Under the pieces are notes generated by a model that was given only the letters and a program-made list of their open reading frames with translations, searched no databases and was not told where the DNA came from. From JALZAH01 sp051000755 (GTDB taxonomy: Bacteria; Actinomycetota; Acidimicrobiia; Acidimicrobiales; Palsa-688), in assembly GCA_051000755.1 (NCBI GenBank), contig JBPCNZ010000082.1, positions 1-8,562 on the forward strand: 8,562 bases of DNA. Reading direction: 5' to 3'. Positions 1-5,817 of this stretch are shown here, one piece after another (positions within the stretch are counted from its first letter, which is position 1; each line of letters begins with the position of its first letter). The position numbers were made by a program, and so were the translations under genes.

Positions 1-196
1 TCGACGGCTCGATCGGGTCGGCCTGCCCCCCCCCAGCGTCGGGGCCGGCTTCCATGGTCGCCCCCATCTCATCGAGGATGGCGGCGGTGGTCTCGGCCGG
101 TGCGTGGCGCCATGCACCGCTGGCATCGTGATACCCCGGATCGACGCCCCACTCCCGGAGCTCAGCCACCGGCAACGGCGCCCGGCGACGTATCAT
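1..196 (-). CDS. malQ: Probable 4-alpha-glucanotransferase (MalQ), N-terminal 65 residues only
   Basis: Partial gene, cut by the left edge. Read on the minus strand from the ATG at 196, it gives 65 residues with no stop. Residues 12-45 follow the pattern seen near the N-terminus of GH77 amylomaltases: L-R-E-W-G-V-D-P-G-Y-x-D then G-x-W-x-x-x-P-A-E-T-x-x-A-I-L-x-x-M-G. GH77 enzymes move alpha-1,4-glucan segments between maltodextrins in cytosolic glycogen/maltose metabolism. The catalytic barrel lies outside the window, so activity cannot be judged. An in-frame stop lies upstream of this ATG (a TGA starting 21 codons or fewer before it) and no other ATG intervenes, so the start is firm if the frame is right. 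GGGAG lies about 14 nt upstream, rather far for a ribosome site. A run of nine C (26-34), nine G in the coding strand, encodes Gly55-57. The gene diverges from the DUF72 gene across 60 bp. Only the family pattern supports the name. Confidence 0.55.
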   Translation of the reverse strand, partial: MIRRRAPLPVAELREWGVDPGYHDASGAWRHAPAETTAAILDEMGATMEAGPDAGGGQADPIEPS

Positions 197-256
197 CCGG
201 CGTGCAACGGCTCCCTCGGGCGGTCATGGACACGCCCCTGACTACCCGGGCCGGCC

Positions 257-1171
257 ATGAGTGAAACGCTCAGCGGCGCCGGCCGGTGCGGGCGGGTCCT
301 GGCCGGAGCCACGTCCTGGGCCGACCGGAGCCTGGTGCGGGACGGAACCTTCTATCCCCGCAAGACGATGACCGCCACGGCCCGCTTGGCCCACTACTGC
401 AACCGGCTTCCTCTTGCCGAGGTGGCCACCACGTTCCGCTTCCCGCCGACCCCGGATCTGGCCTCCCAATGGGCGGAGCGGACCCCCGACGGCTTCACCC
501 TCGACGTGCGGGGGTGGTCGTTGCTGACCGGCAGCCCGACGCTGCCGGACTCGTTGTGGCCGGATCTGGCCACCGAGGTCAAGCCCCACGCAAGGGACAA
601 TCGCCGCCTCTACCCGGGCCACCTGGCGCCCGGCGTGCTCGAGGAGTGCTGGGCCCGCTTCAGCCACGCCCTGGACCCGTTGCGCAGGGCCGGGCGCCTG
701 GGTGTTGTCATCCTGCGTTACCCGAGGTGGTTTTCCCCCCGGGCCGACAGCTGGACGGAGCTGGCGGCCATCCACCGCCGCCTGCCCGGCACCGACGTGG
801 CCGTCGAGTTGCACAATCGGGCGTGGATGGAAGGCGACCAGTGCGAGGCGACCCTCGGCTGGCTCGAGGAGCAGGGGCTGAGCCTGGTGTGCATCGACGG
901 GCCCCCGAGTGGGGAGCGGGCCCTGCCGCCGGTTGTGGCCGCCACCGCCGAGGTGGCCCTGGTCCGGTTCTGTGGCCGGCGCTGCGTGGAAGGCGAGCCA
1001 TGGACCTGGCCGTACCGCTACGGCCCGTCCGAGCTGGCCGGGTGGCTCCCCGACATCGCCGACCTGGCCTCGTCCGCCCGTGAGGTGCACCTGCTGTTCG
1101 ACAACACCTGGGGCGCCGACGCGGTGGACGGGGCCACGACGGTCCTGGAGCTGCTCGGAACGGCCCGGTAG
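257..1171 (+). CDS. DUF72 / YecE-family protein
   Basis: The product is 304 residues, a normal length for the DUF72 (YecE) family, which folds as a TIM barrel and whose biochemical role is not settled. Family landmarks appear in order: A-T-S-W-A-D near residues 18-23, F-Y-P at 32-34, E-R-T-P-D-G-F at 74-80, V-E-L-H-N-R-A-W at 183-190 (family E-x-R-H-x-x-W region), V-R-F-C-G-R at 236-241 (usually V-R-F-H-G-R, so Cys replaces the common His here), Y-R-Y at 253-255 and H-L-L-F-D-N-T-W-G at 278-286. There is no signal peptide or membrane segment, so it is probably cytosolic. The ATG at 257 places the first motif at the usual distance. No clear Shine-Dalgarno site precedes it, but a TACCCG resembling a -10 box lies 8 nt upstream (243-248). 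It is followed after 11 bp by the alpha/beta hydrolase, probably on one transcript. Confidence 0.88.
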   Translation: MSETLSGAGRCGRVLAGATSWADRSLVRDGTFYPRKTMTATARLAHYCNRLPLAEVATTFRFPPTPDLASQWAERTPDGFTLDVRGWSLLTGSPTLPDSLWPDLATEVKPHARDNRRLYPGHLAPGVLEECWARFSHALDPLRRAGRLGVVILRYPRWFSPRADSWTELAAIHRRLPGTDVAVELHNRAWMEGDQCEATLGWLEEQGLSLVCIDGPPSGERALPPVVAATAEVALVRFCGRRCVEGEPWTWPYRYGPSELAGWLPDIADLASSAREVHLLFDNTWGADAVDGATTVLELLGTAR

Positions 1172-1182
1172 GTTCGATCCCC

Positions 1183-2046
1183 GTGCGAGCTTCCGCCCCC
1201 ACCGCTCGCCCCGGGCCACTTGTCACCACGGCCGGCGGGATGCAGATCGCCACCTGGGACCTCGGTGGTGAGGGGCCGGAGCTGATCCTCATCCATGGGA
1301 CGGGCTTCCACGGTCGCTGTTGGGCGCCCATGGCCCCCGTCCTCGGCCGGTCGTTCCACGTGTGGGCCCTCGATCAGCGAGGCCACGGCCAGTCGGGGCA
1401 CCGTGGCGACCGCGCCTACGACGATTGGGGCGGGTTCGTCGACGATCTGCTGGCCGTGATCGACCACCTGGGACTGGGCCGGCCCTTTGCCGCCGGCCAC
1501 TCGCTCGGCGCCGCGGTGGCCATCCTGGCCGAGCAGCAGCGACCTGGCACCTTCGCGGCCATCTACGCCTACGAACCCATCATCATTCCGCCGCCGATCA
1601 TCGCCCTGGCGGAAGGCAACCGTCGCCTGCGGGACCTGGCCCTCAAACGCCGCAACGTGTTCGACTCGGTCGCCGCGGCCCGGGCCAACTTCGCAGGCAA
1701 GCGCCCGTTCGACCGCTTCGACCCCGCCGTCCTCGACGCCTACCTCGAAGGCGGCCTGATCGCCCAGCCCGACGGCACCGTGGCCCTGTCGTGTCCCGGT
1801 GACGAGGAGGCATCGGTGTACGAGGGGGCGACCCGCCACCACGCCTATGACCATCTGGGGGAGATGGACCTGCCGGTGACCGTGGCCGGCAGCGCCGAGG
1901 GCGGCGACCTTGATCCGGCCGTCCTCGGCGACCTGGCCGGGCGCATCCGGGGGGCCCGTCTCGAGCCCCTCCGGGGGGTGACCCACTTCGGTCCCATGGA
2001 GGAGCCGGCCAGGGTGGCTGACGAGATCACCCGGGCGCTGCTCTGA
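1183..2046 (+). CDS. Alpha/beta-fold hydrolase
   Basis: The product is 287 residues with a full alpha/beta-hydrolase plan: oxyanion-hole H-G-T-G at 38-41, D-Q-R-G-H-G-Q-S at 64-71, nucleophile elbow G-H-S-L-G at 105-109 (Ser107), and a C-terminal catalytic His in V-T-H-F-G (His268). The acid is less obvious. The usual Asp after strand 7 would fall in A-G-S-A-E-G-G-D (235-242), giving Glu239 or Asp242. Glu131 in A-Y-E-P, just after the strand following the nucleophile helix, is the alternative and matches the placement in LinB-type dehalogenases. The substrate cannot be told from sequence. The GTG at 1183 is preferred over the ATG at 1240 because V-T-T-A-G-G-M-Q-I-A-T-W-D, which is normally conserved ahead of strand 2, begins before that ATG. 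There is no signal peptide. It lies 11 bp behind the DUF72 gene and is followed by a strong hairpin. Confidence 0.87.
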   Translation: MRASAPTARPGPLVTTAGGMQIATWDLGGEGPELILIHGTGFHGRCWAPMAPVLGRSFHVWALDQRGHGQSGHRGDRAYDDWGGFVDDLLAVIDHLGLGRPFAAGHSLGAAVAILAEQQRPGTFAAIYAYEPIIIPPPIIALAEGNRRLRDLALKRRNVFDSVAAARANFAGKRPFDRFDPAVLDAYLEGGLIAQPDGTVALSCPGDEEASVYEGATRHHAYDHLGEMDLPVTVAGSAEGGDLDPAVLGDLAGRIRGARLEPLRGVTHFGPMEEPARVADEITRALL

Positions 2047-2057
2047 CGCCGGGGGTC

Positions 2058-2090
2058 GGCCCGTAGGAAGCCGGACGGCTCCTGCGGGCC
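2058..2090 (+). terminator. Strong hairpin after the alpha/beta hydrolase gene
   Basis: The left arm 2058-2072 and right arm 2077-2090 pair over 14 positions, with one G-U and one bulged A, around a GGAC loop. The hairpin starts 12 bp after the hydrolase stop. No T-run follows, which is common for candidate terminators in GC-rich actinobacteria. It lies upstream of the next promoter box (2141), which fits a transcription-unit boundary. The pairing is visible directly; the terminator role is inferred. Confidence 0.55.
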
Positions 2091-2140
2091 GGTAGGAGGT
2101 GGCCCGGTGAGCGTCCACCCGTGCTGTCTCACCCTCTCGG

Positions 2141-2146
2141 TACCCT
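2141..2146 (+). promoter_or_regulatory. -10 box TACCCT for the RecB-like gene (leaderless-type)
   Basis: TACCCT matches the actinobacterial TANNNT -10 consensus and lies 7 nt before the ATG at 2154, so transcription would begin at or next to the start codon. The following CTGAGGT is also found between the -10 box and ATG of the cupredoxin gene. The GAGG is only 3 nt from the ATG, too near for a good Shine-Dalgarno site. No convincing -35 box is seen. Confidence 0.45.
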
Positions 2147-2153
2147 GAGGTCG

Positions 2154-2948
2154 ATGGTCCTGCCGTTGCCCGCCTCGCTCTCCCCCTCCAAGGTCTCCTC
2201 GTTCAAGGACTGCGGCCTGGCGTTCCGACTCTCGGCCATCGAGCACCTCCCCGAACCTCCTTCGGCTCCCGCCACCAAGGGCACCCTCGTCCACCGGGCC
2301 CTGCAGATGTTGATGTGGGAGGAGCCCGAGGACCGGACCCTCCCGATGGCCCTCGATCGCCTGGATCGAGCCGCCGAGGATGTCCTCACCGGGCCCGAGT
2401 ACGCAGCCCTTGAGCTCACCCCCGAGGCGCGGGTCGAGTTCCTCGCCGACGCGGCATCGCTGATCCGTGGCTACTTCACCCTGGAGGATCCGACCTCGGT
2501 GCGGGTGATCGGCACCGAGCTCAAGCTGTCGGTCCAGATCGGGAGCCTCACCCTCCGGGGGATCATCGACCGATTGGAGCTCGACGAGGACGGGGCCCTC
2601 GTCGTCACGGACTACAAGACCGGTCGGGCGCCCTCGGCCCGGGTCGAACAGGCTCGCCTCGGCGGGGTGCACTTCTACGCCTTCCTGTGCGAGGAGGTGT
2701 TCGGTCAGCGCCCGGCCCGGATCCAGCTGTTGCACCTGCGCGAACCGCTGAGCATCTCGACCGTCCCCTCGGACCAGTCGATCAAAGCGCTGCAAAGCCA
2801 GACCCGAGCAATCTGGAGCGCGGTCGAGTTGGCCTGCGAACGGGAGGACTTCCGCCCCAAACCCGGACGAGCGTGCTCGTGGTGTGGTTTTCACGCCTAC
2901 TGCCCGGCGGTGGGCGGCGACCTGACCAGCCTTCCCGAGCGCCCGTGA
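2154..2948 (+). CDS. RecB-family PD-(D/E)XK nuclease with a predicted 4Fe-4S cluster
   Basis: The product is 264 residues, a compact stand-alone nuclease domain of the RecB/AddB/Cas4 class. These enzymes cleave or resect DNA using metal ions. Nuclease motifs appear in order: G-T-L-V-H-R at 43-48 (His47), Glu122 in T-E-L-K-L, Asp139 in I-I-D-R, D-Y-K at 153-155 (Asp153, Lys155) and Q-A-R-L...Y at 167-175. Cysteines 20, 241, 244 and 250 have the one-plus-three spacing (C...C-x2-C-x5-C) that holds the iron-sulfur cluster in AddB and Cas4. There is no helicase domain and no Cas gene nearby, so Cas4 is unlikely. A GTG at 2121 would add 11 residues, but the ATG at 2154 is favoured because homology starts at S-P-S-K-V-S-S-F and a -10 box sits exactly upstream. 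The PAP2 gene follows in the same direction. Family is confident; the cellular substrate is unknown. Confidence 0.88.
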   Translation: MVLPLPASLSPSKVSSFKDCGLAFRLSAIEHLPEPPSAPATKGTLVHRALQMLMWEEPEDRTLPMALDRLDRAAEDVLTGPEYAALELTPEARVEFLADAASLIRGYFTLEDPTSVRVIGTELKLSVQIGSLTLRGIIDRLELDEDGALVVTDYKTGRAPSARVEQARLGGVHFYAFLCEEVFGQRPARIQLLHLREPLSISTVPSDQSIKALQSQTRAIWSAVELACEREDFRPKPGRACSWCGFHAYCPAVGGDLTSLPERP

Positions 2949-3019
2949 CGCTCCCGGGGCGGTCGGCGATCGTCCGAGGATGGTCGCCCCTGACCATCAA
3001 CCTGCCCGAGGGCGGGCGG

Positions 3020-3583
3020 ATGACGGCGTTCGACGAGCGCCTCGACAAGGCGTTCGAGCGCCTGTTGCGCAACCGGCGGGTCCCCGACATGGTCATGTAC
3101 GCCGCCAGCGCGCTGGGCGACCACGGCCTGTTGTGGCTGGCGCTGGCAGGCGTCCAGGCCGGACGCCACCGCCACGGCAACTGGCGCCGACCCCTCATCC
3201 GGGCGGCCGCCGGTCTGGGGCTGGAGTCCGCCCTGGTCAACGGGCCGGTCAAGTGGGTGTTCCGCCGGTCGCGGCCGATCCACGACGGGCCCCGACCGCT
3301 GCATCTCCGCCAGCCCCGAACCAGCAGCTTCCCCAGCGGGCATGCCACCGCCGCCTTCTTCGCCGCCAGCCTCCTCGGCGAGGACGACTTCCTCCGGCCG
3401 CTGTACTACGCCCTGGCGGTAGTCGTGGCCGCCAGCCGGCTGCACGTCAAGATCCACCACGCCTCCGACGTGGTGGGGGGGGCCATCATCGGCGCCGTCC
3501 TCGGCGAGATCGTCCGCCGGGCCGTACCGATCGAGGCCCCAGCCCCGGCGGCCCCGGCCGGACCGGAATCGCCGGCCCCTTGA
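3020..3583 (+). CDS. PAP2-family phosphatase (phosphatidic acid phosphatase-like)
   Basis: The product is 187 residues with all three PAP2 signature motifs: K78-x6-R85-P86, P105-S106-G107-H108, and S139-R140-x5-H146-x3-D150. His146 would be the phosphorylated nucleophile and His108 the acid. Such enzymes dephosphorylate lipid phosphates, undecaprenyl or polyprenyl diphosphates, or related esters at the membrane. Moderately hydrophobic stretches near residues 34-46, 110-119, 128-140 and 151-165 suggest helices, but the protein is short and less hydrophobic than the multi-pass members. Its tail (170-187) is Ala/Pro-rich. The ATG at 3020 has GAGGG (3008-3012) 7 nt upstream, the best ribosome site in the window. 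An alternative GTG at 2945 overlaps the nuclease stop as GTGA and would add 25 residues that look unlike the family. The DsbA-like gene begins 16 bp downstream. The substrate cannot be deduced. Confidence 0.85.
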   Translation: MTAFDERLDKAFERLLRNRRVPDMVMYAASALGDHGLLWLALAGVQAGRHRHGNWRRPLIRAAAGLGLESALVNGPVKWVFRRSRPIHDGPRPLHLRQPRTSSFPSGHATAAFFAASLLGEDDFLRPLYYALAVVVAASRLHVKIHHASDVVGGAIIGAVLGEIVRRAVPIEAPAPAAPAGPESPAP

Positions 3584-3599
3584 GGGGGTTGCACAAGGT

Positions 3600-4202
3600 A
3601 TGGCTCTCTCTTTCGCCGTCACCTGGGATTACCGCTGTCCGTTCGCCCGCATCGCCCACGACCATCTGGTGACCGCCCTGATCGCCGGAGCCGAGTGGGA
3701 TGTCACCTTCCGCGCCTTCTCGCTCGACCAGGGTCACGTCGAGGAGGGGCAGCCGCCGGTGTGGGACGACCCCGGTCAGTTTCCGGGGCTGCTGGCCAAC
3801 GAAGCGGGGATCGTGGTGCGCGAGCGTCAGCCCGAACAGTTCCTCACCGTCCACGAAGCCCTGTTCTCGGCCCGCCACGACCGTGCCCTCGACACCCGCA
3901 AGCGCGAGGTGATCGCCGAGGTACTCGATGGCTCCGGGGTCGACGGCGGCCAGGTCCTGGCCGAGATCGACGACGGCTGGCCTTTGGAGATGTTCCGCAA
4001 AGAGCACACCACCGCCGTCGACGAACTGGAGGTCTTCGGCGTACCCACATTCATCTCCGGCGACCAGGCCGCCTTCGTGCGCCTCCTGGAACGACCCCAG
4101 GGCGACGTCGAGGTGGCCCGGGCCACCATCGAGCGGATCGTCACCCTCCTGACCGGCTGGCCCGAGCTCAACGAGTTCAAGCACACCCGCATCGACCGAT
4201 GA
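3600..4202 (+). CDS. DsbA-family thioredoxin-fold protein (FrnE / HCCA-isomerase-like)
   Basis: The product is 200 residues. The N-terminal strand V-T-W-D-Y-R-C-P-F-A (7-16) puts a C-x-x-A where DsbA has its C-x-x-C. Only Cys13 remains, so it cannot form the usual disulfide and is not a classical oxidase. G-V-P-T at 147-150 supplies the cis-proline loop, and the middle section (about 40-135) is the helical insertion of the family. No signal peptide is present, so it is likely cytosolic. Relatives with this layout include FrnE-like proteins, 2-hydroxychromene-2-carboxylate isomerases and glutathione- or mycothiol-linked enzymes. No specific reaction can be assigned. GAGGGGG (3582-3588) overlaps the PAP2 stop and may be the ribosome site, about 11 nt from the ATG. 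It is probably the last gene of the nuclease-PAP2 unit, and a hairpin begins at its stop codon. Confidence 0.82.
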   Translation: MALSFAVTWDYRCPFARIAHDHLVTALIAGAEWDVTFRAFSLDQGHVEEGQPPVWDDPGQFPGLLANEAGIVVRERQPEQFLTVHEALFSARHDRALDTRKREVIAEVLDGSGVDGGQVLAEIDDGWPLEMFRKEHTTAVDELEVFGVPTFISGDQAAFVRLLERPQGDVEVARATIERIVTLLTGWPELNEFKHTRIDR

Positions 4203-4239
4203 GTGGTGCCGGATGCCTCCAGCGGCCTGGCATCACCAC
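4203..4239 (+). terminator. Interrupted hairpin between the DsbA-like gene and the kinase promoter
   Basis: GTGGTG (4203-4208) pairs with CACCAC (4234-4239), and ATGCC (4213-4217) pairs with GGCAT (4229-4233). There is a 4-nt bulge on the left and an 11-nt loop. It starts directly after the TGA and ends 3 nt before the kinase -10 box. It could be a terminator for the upstream unit, or an operator-like inverted repeat in the -35 region of the kinase promoter. No T-run follows. Confidence 0.33.
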
Positions 4240-4242
4240 CCC

Positions 4243-4248
4243 TAGGAT
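4243..4248 (+). promoter_or_regulatory. -10 box TAGGAT for the kinase gene (leaderless-type)
   Basis: TAGGAT fits TANNNT and is followed by exactly 6 nt before the GTG start at 4255, the geometry of a leaderless actinobacterial transcript. No Shine-Dalgarno site lies upstream of this GTG, which supports the reading. No clear -35 box is visible at 16-19 bp; the expected place is inside the hairpin at 4203-4239. Confidence 0.5.
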
Positions 4249-4254
4249 CGGCTG

Positions 4255-5808
4255 GTGAGCTACGACGTGGTCGGCCTCCTTGGTCGCGGGGGCTCGGCGG
4301 TGGTCGAGCTGGCCGTCGACGGTGCCGGCAAGCAGGTGGCCACCAAGCGCCTGGCCCTGTATGGATCGGCCGCCCAGATCCATGTGGCCCGCCAACGCCT
4401 CCGGCGGGAAGCGGAGATCCTGGGCAGTCTGGCCCACCCGGGCATCGTCGCCATCCTCGACGTGGTCGATGACGGCAGCGAGGTGATCCTGGTTCTGCCC
4501 GTCCTGGCCGAGAGCCTGGAGGACCGCGTTGAGCGTCTCGGTCCCCTGCCCCCCGGTGAGGTGGCGAGGATCGGGCGCCTCCTCATCGACGCCCTGGCCG
4601 CCGCCCACCGCCAAGGCGTCGTCCACCGTGACATCAAGCCGGCCAACGTGCTCTTCGACGGAGCCGGTCGACCGGCGCTCGCCGATTTCGGGGTGGCCGT
4701 GACCCGGGAGGTGACGGCCGGCCTGACCCAAGCGGGCACCGTGGTCGGCACCCCCATGTGGATGGCTCCCGAGCAGGCCCGGGGCGAGGCGACGGGACCG
4801 GCCAGCGATGTGTTCTCCCTCGCCGCCACCCTCACCTTTGCCGCCACCGGCAGCGGGCCGTACCGGCCAGGACCAGCAGCCGCCGTCATGGGCCGGGCCG
4901 CCCGCAACGAGATCCGGCCGGTGAGCCCCGCGGTGCCCAGCGTGCTGCGCCGCCCTCTGTCCCGCATGCTCGATCCCCGTCCCGAGCGACGGCCGAGCGC
5001 CGCCGGCGTGCTCGGCGGGCTGTCGGGGACCGTCGGCGCTCCCCTCGCCCCCGAGCAACGGCGGGGCCCGGGCCGGTGGGGTCCGGGCCGGCGGGGTCCG
5101 GGCCGGTGGGGTCCGGGCCGGTGGGGTCCGGGCCTGGCCGGGCTGCCGCTGCGGGTACTGCGTGGGCCTGGTGAACCGGCCCGACCGCTCTCCCGCCGCC
5201 GACAGGTCATCTCCGTGATCGCCGCGATGTGCGCCGTGGCCGGCGTCGGCGCCGTGATCGCCATCGCCCGCACGGGTGACTCCCGCAGCCCCGCCGCCAG
5301 CGCGGCAACGTCGGCGCCGGCCAGGACGTGTGTCCCCGAGCCGTACCTGCCCTGCGGGAGCTCCGTCGCCGCCCCCAACACCGACGGCTGGACCTGCAGG
5401 GCCGGCTGGTATGACCTCGACTCGAACACCGCCAACGGATGTGAGGGCCATTCCGACTACGCCGCCGGAGCAGCCCTGGTCCCGGGCCTGCCCCAGCGAG
5501 CCAACCTGGTACCGGCATCGACCAGCGACTCGTTCACCACCCACGTCAGTGGCCACGCCCTGAACTTGTGCTGGGGCGCCCTGCATGTGACCCTCGTCGC
5601 ACCGGCGCAGACTGCCGAACGGCTGGCCATCTGGGACGGGCCCAACCAGATGACCAGCGCCCTCAGTGCCGACGGCAAACCGGCCACGGCGACGATCGGC
5701 AAGCCATCGTGCTTCGGCGCCGACAGCAGGACCTTCCAGGTCACGGTGACCAGCGCCGCCGGGGACGGTGCCTCGGACTTCACCCTGACCAGGGACGCGG
5801 GGTGGTGA
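4255..5808 (+). CDS. Transmembrane Ser/Thr protein kinase with Cys-rich extracellular domain
   Basis: The product is 517 residues. The kinase domain is complete: glycine loop G-R-G-G-S-A-V (10-16), Lys31 in V-A-T-K, helix-C Glu52 or Glu54, H-R-D-I-K-P-A-N (124-131), D-F-G (144-146), an activation loop with G-T-V-V-G-T-P (161-167), A-P-E (171-173) and Asp185. It should phosphorylate proteins on Ser/Thr in the cytosol and autophosphorylate the activation-loop Thr. The C-lobe is followed by a Gly-Pro-Arg-Trp repeat linker (271-293), basic R-R-R (314-316) and one membrane helix (about 317-338), giving kinase-in, C-terminus-out topology. The outside part (about 340-517) has no PASTA repeats. It holds six cysteines (359, 367, 381, 396, 439, 486), a G-W-Y-D-L-D-S-N-T-A-N-G-C-E segment (384-397) and a strand-rich C-terminal part that looks like a beta-sandwich. 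The ligand is unknown. The GTG start fits the -10 box 6 nt upstream. It appears monocistronic. Confidence 0.92.
   Translation: MSYDVVGLLGRGGSAVVELAVDGAGKQVATKRLALYGSAAQIHVARQRLRREAEILGSLAHPGIVAILDVVDDGSEVILVLPVLAESLEDRVERLGPLPPGEVARIGRLLIDALAAAHRQGVVHRDIKPANVLFDGAGRPALADFGVAVTREVTAGLTQAGTVVGTPMWMAPEQARGEATGPASDVFSLAATLTFAATGSGPYRPGPAAAVMGRAARNEIRPVSPAVPSVLRRPLSRMLDPRPERRPSAAGVLGGLSGTVGAPLAPEQRRGPGRWGPGRRGPGRWGPGRWGPGLAGLPLRVLRGPGEPARPLSRRRQVISVIAAMCAVAGVGAVIAIARTGDSRSPAASAATSAPARTCVPEPYLPCGSSVAAPNTDGWTCRAGWYDLDSNTANGCEGHSDYAAGAALVPGLPQRANLVPASTSDSFTTHVSGHALNLCWGALHVTLVAPAQTAERLAIWDGPNQMTSALSADGKPATATIGKPSCFGADSRTFQVTVTSAAGDGASDFTLTRDAGW
5065..5134 (+). repeat. 15-bp tandem repeat (about 4.7 copies) inside the kinase linker
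   Basis: The consensus unit is GGTCCGGGCCGGTGG, at 5065-5079, 5080-5094, 5095-5109 and 5110-5124, plus a 10-bp partial copy at 5125-5134. Copy 1 differs at one base and copy 2 at one base (TGG to CGG); the rest are identical. The unit is a multiple of three, so each copy adds the pentapeptide GPGRW (GPGRR in copy 2) without shifting the frame. This looks like a recent slippage-made expansion. Confidence 0.95.
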
Positions 5809-5817
5809 CCTCCGTAT

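Noticed and set aside
242..1219. Long minus-strand open frame opposite the DUF72 gene
   Set aside because: It is Gly/Pro/Arg/Val-rich with no recognisable motif and exists because the antisense of GC-rich codons lacks stops. The plus-strand gene has clear family motifs.
1018..2118. Minus-strand open frame of 366 codons opposite the alpha/beta hydrolase
   Set aside because: It is an antisense shadow of a well-supported hydrolase with no domain features of its own.
2154..2948. Cas4 / CRISPR adaptation gene
   Set aside because: The Fe-S nuclease layout is shared with Cas4, but no repeat array or other cas gene is present, and such stand-alone RecB-like proteins are common in actinobacteria.
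2687..3019. Upstream in-frame extension of the PAP2 gene
   Set aside because: It lies in the shadow of the nuclease gene, is Pro/Arg-rich and not PAP2-like. The ATG at 3020 has a good ribosome site.
4177..5586. Minus-strand open frame of 469 codons with repeated R-T-P-P-A units
   Set aside because: The repeat is only the reverse reading of the kinase linker minisatellite, and the sense frame carries every kinase motif.
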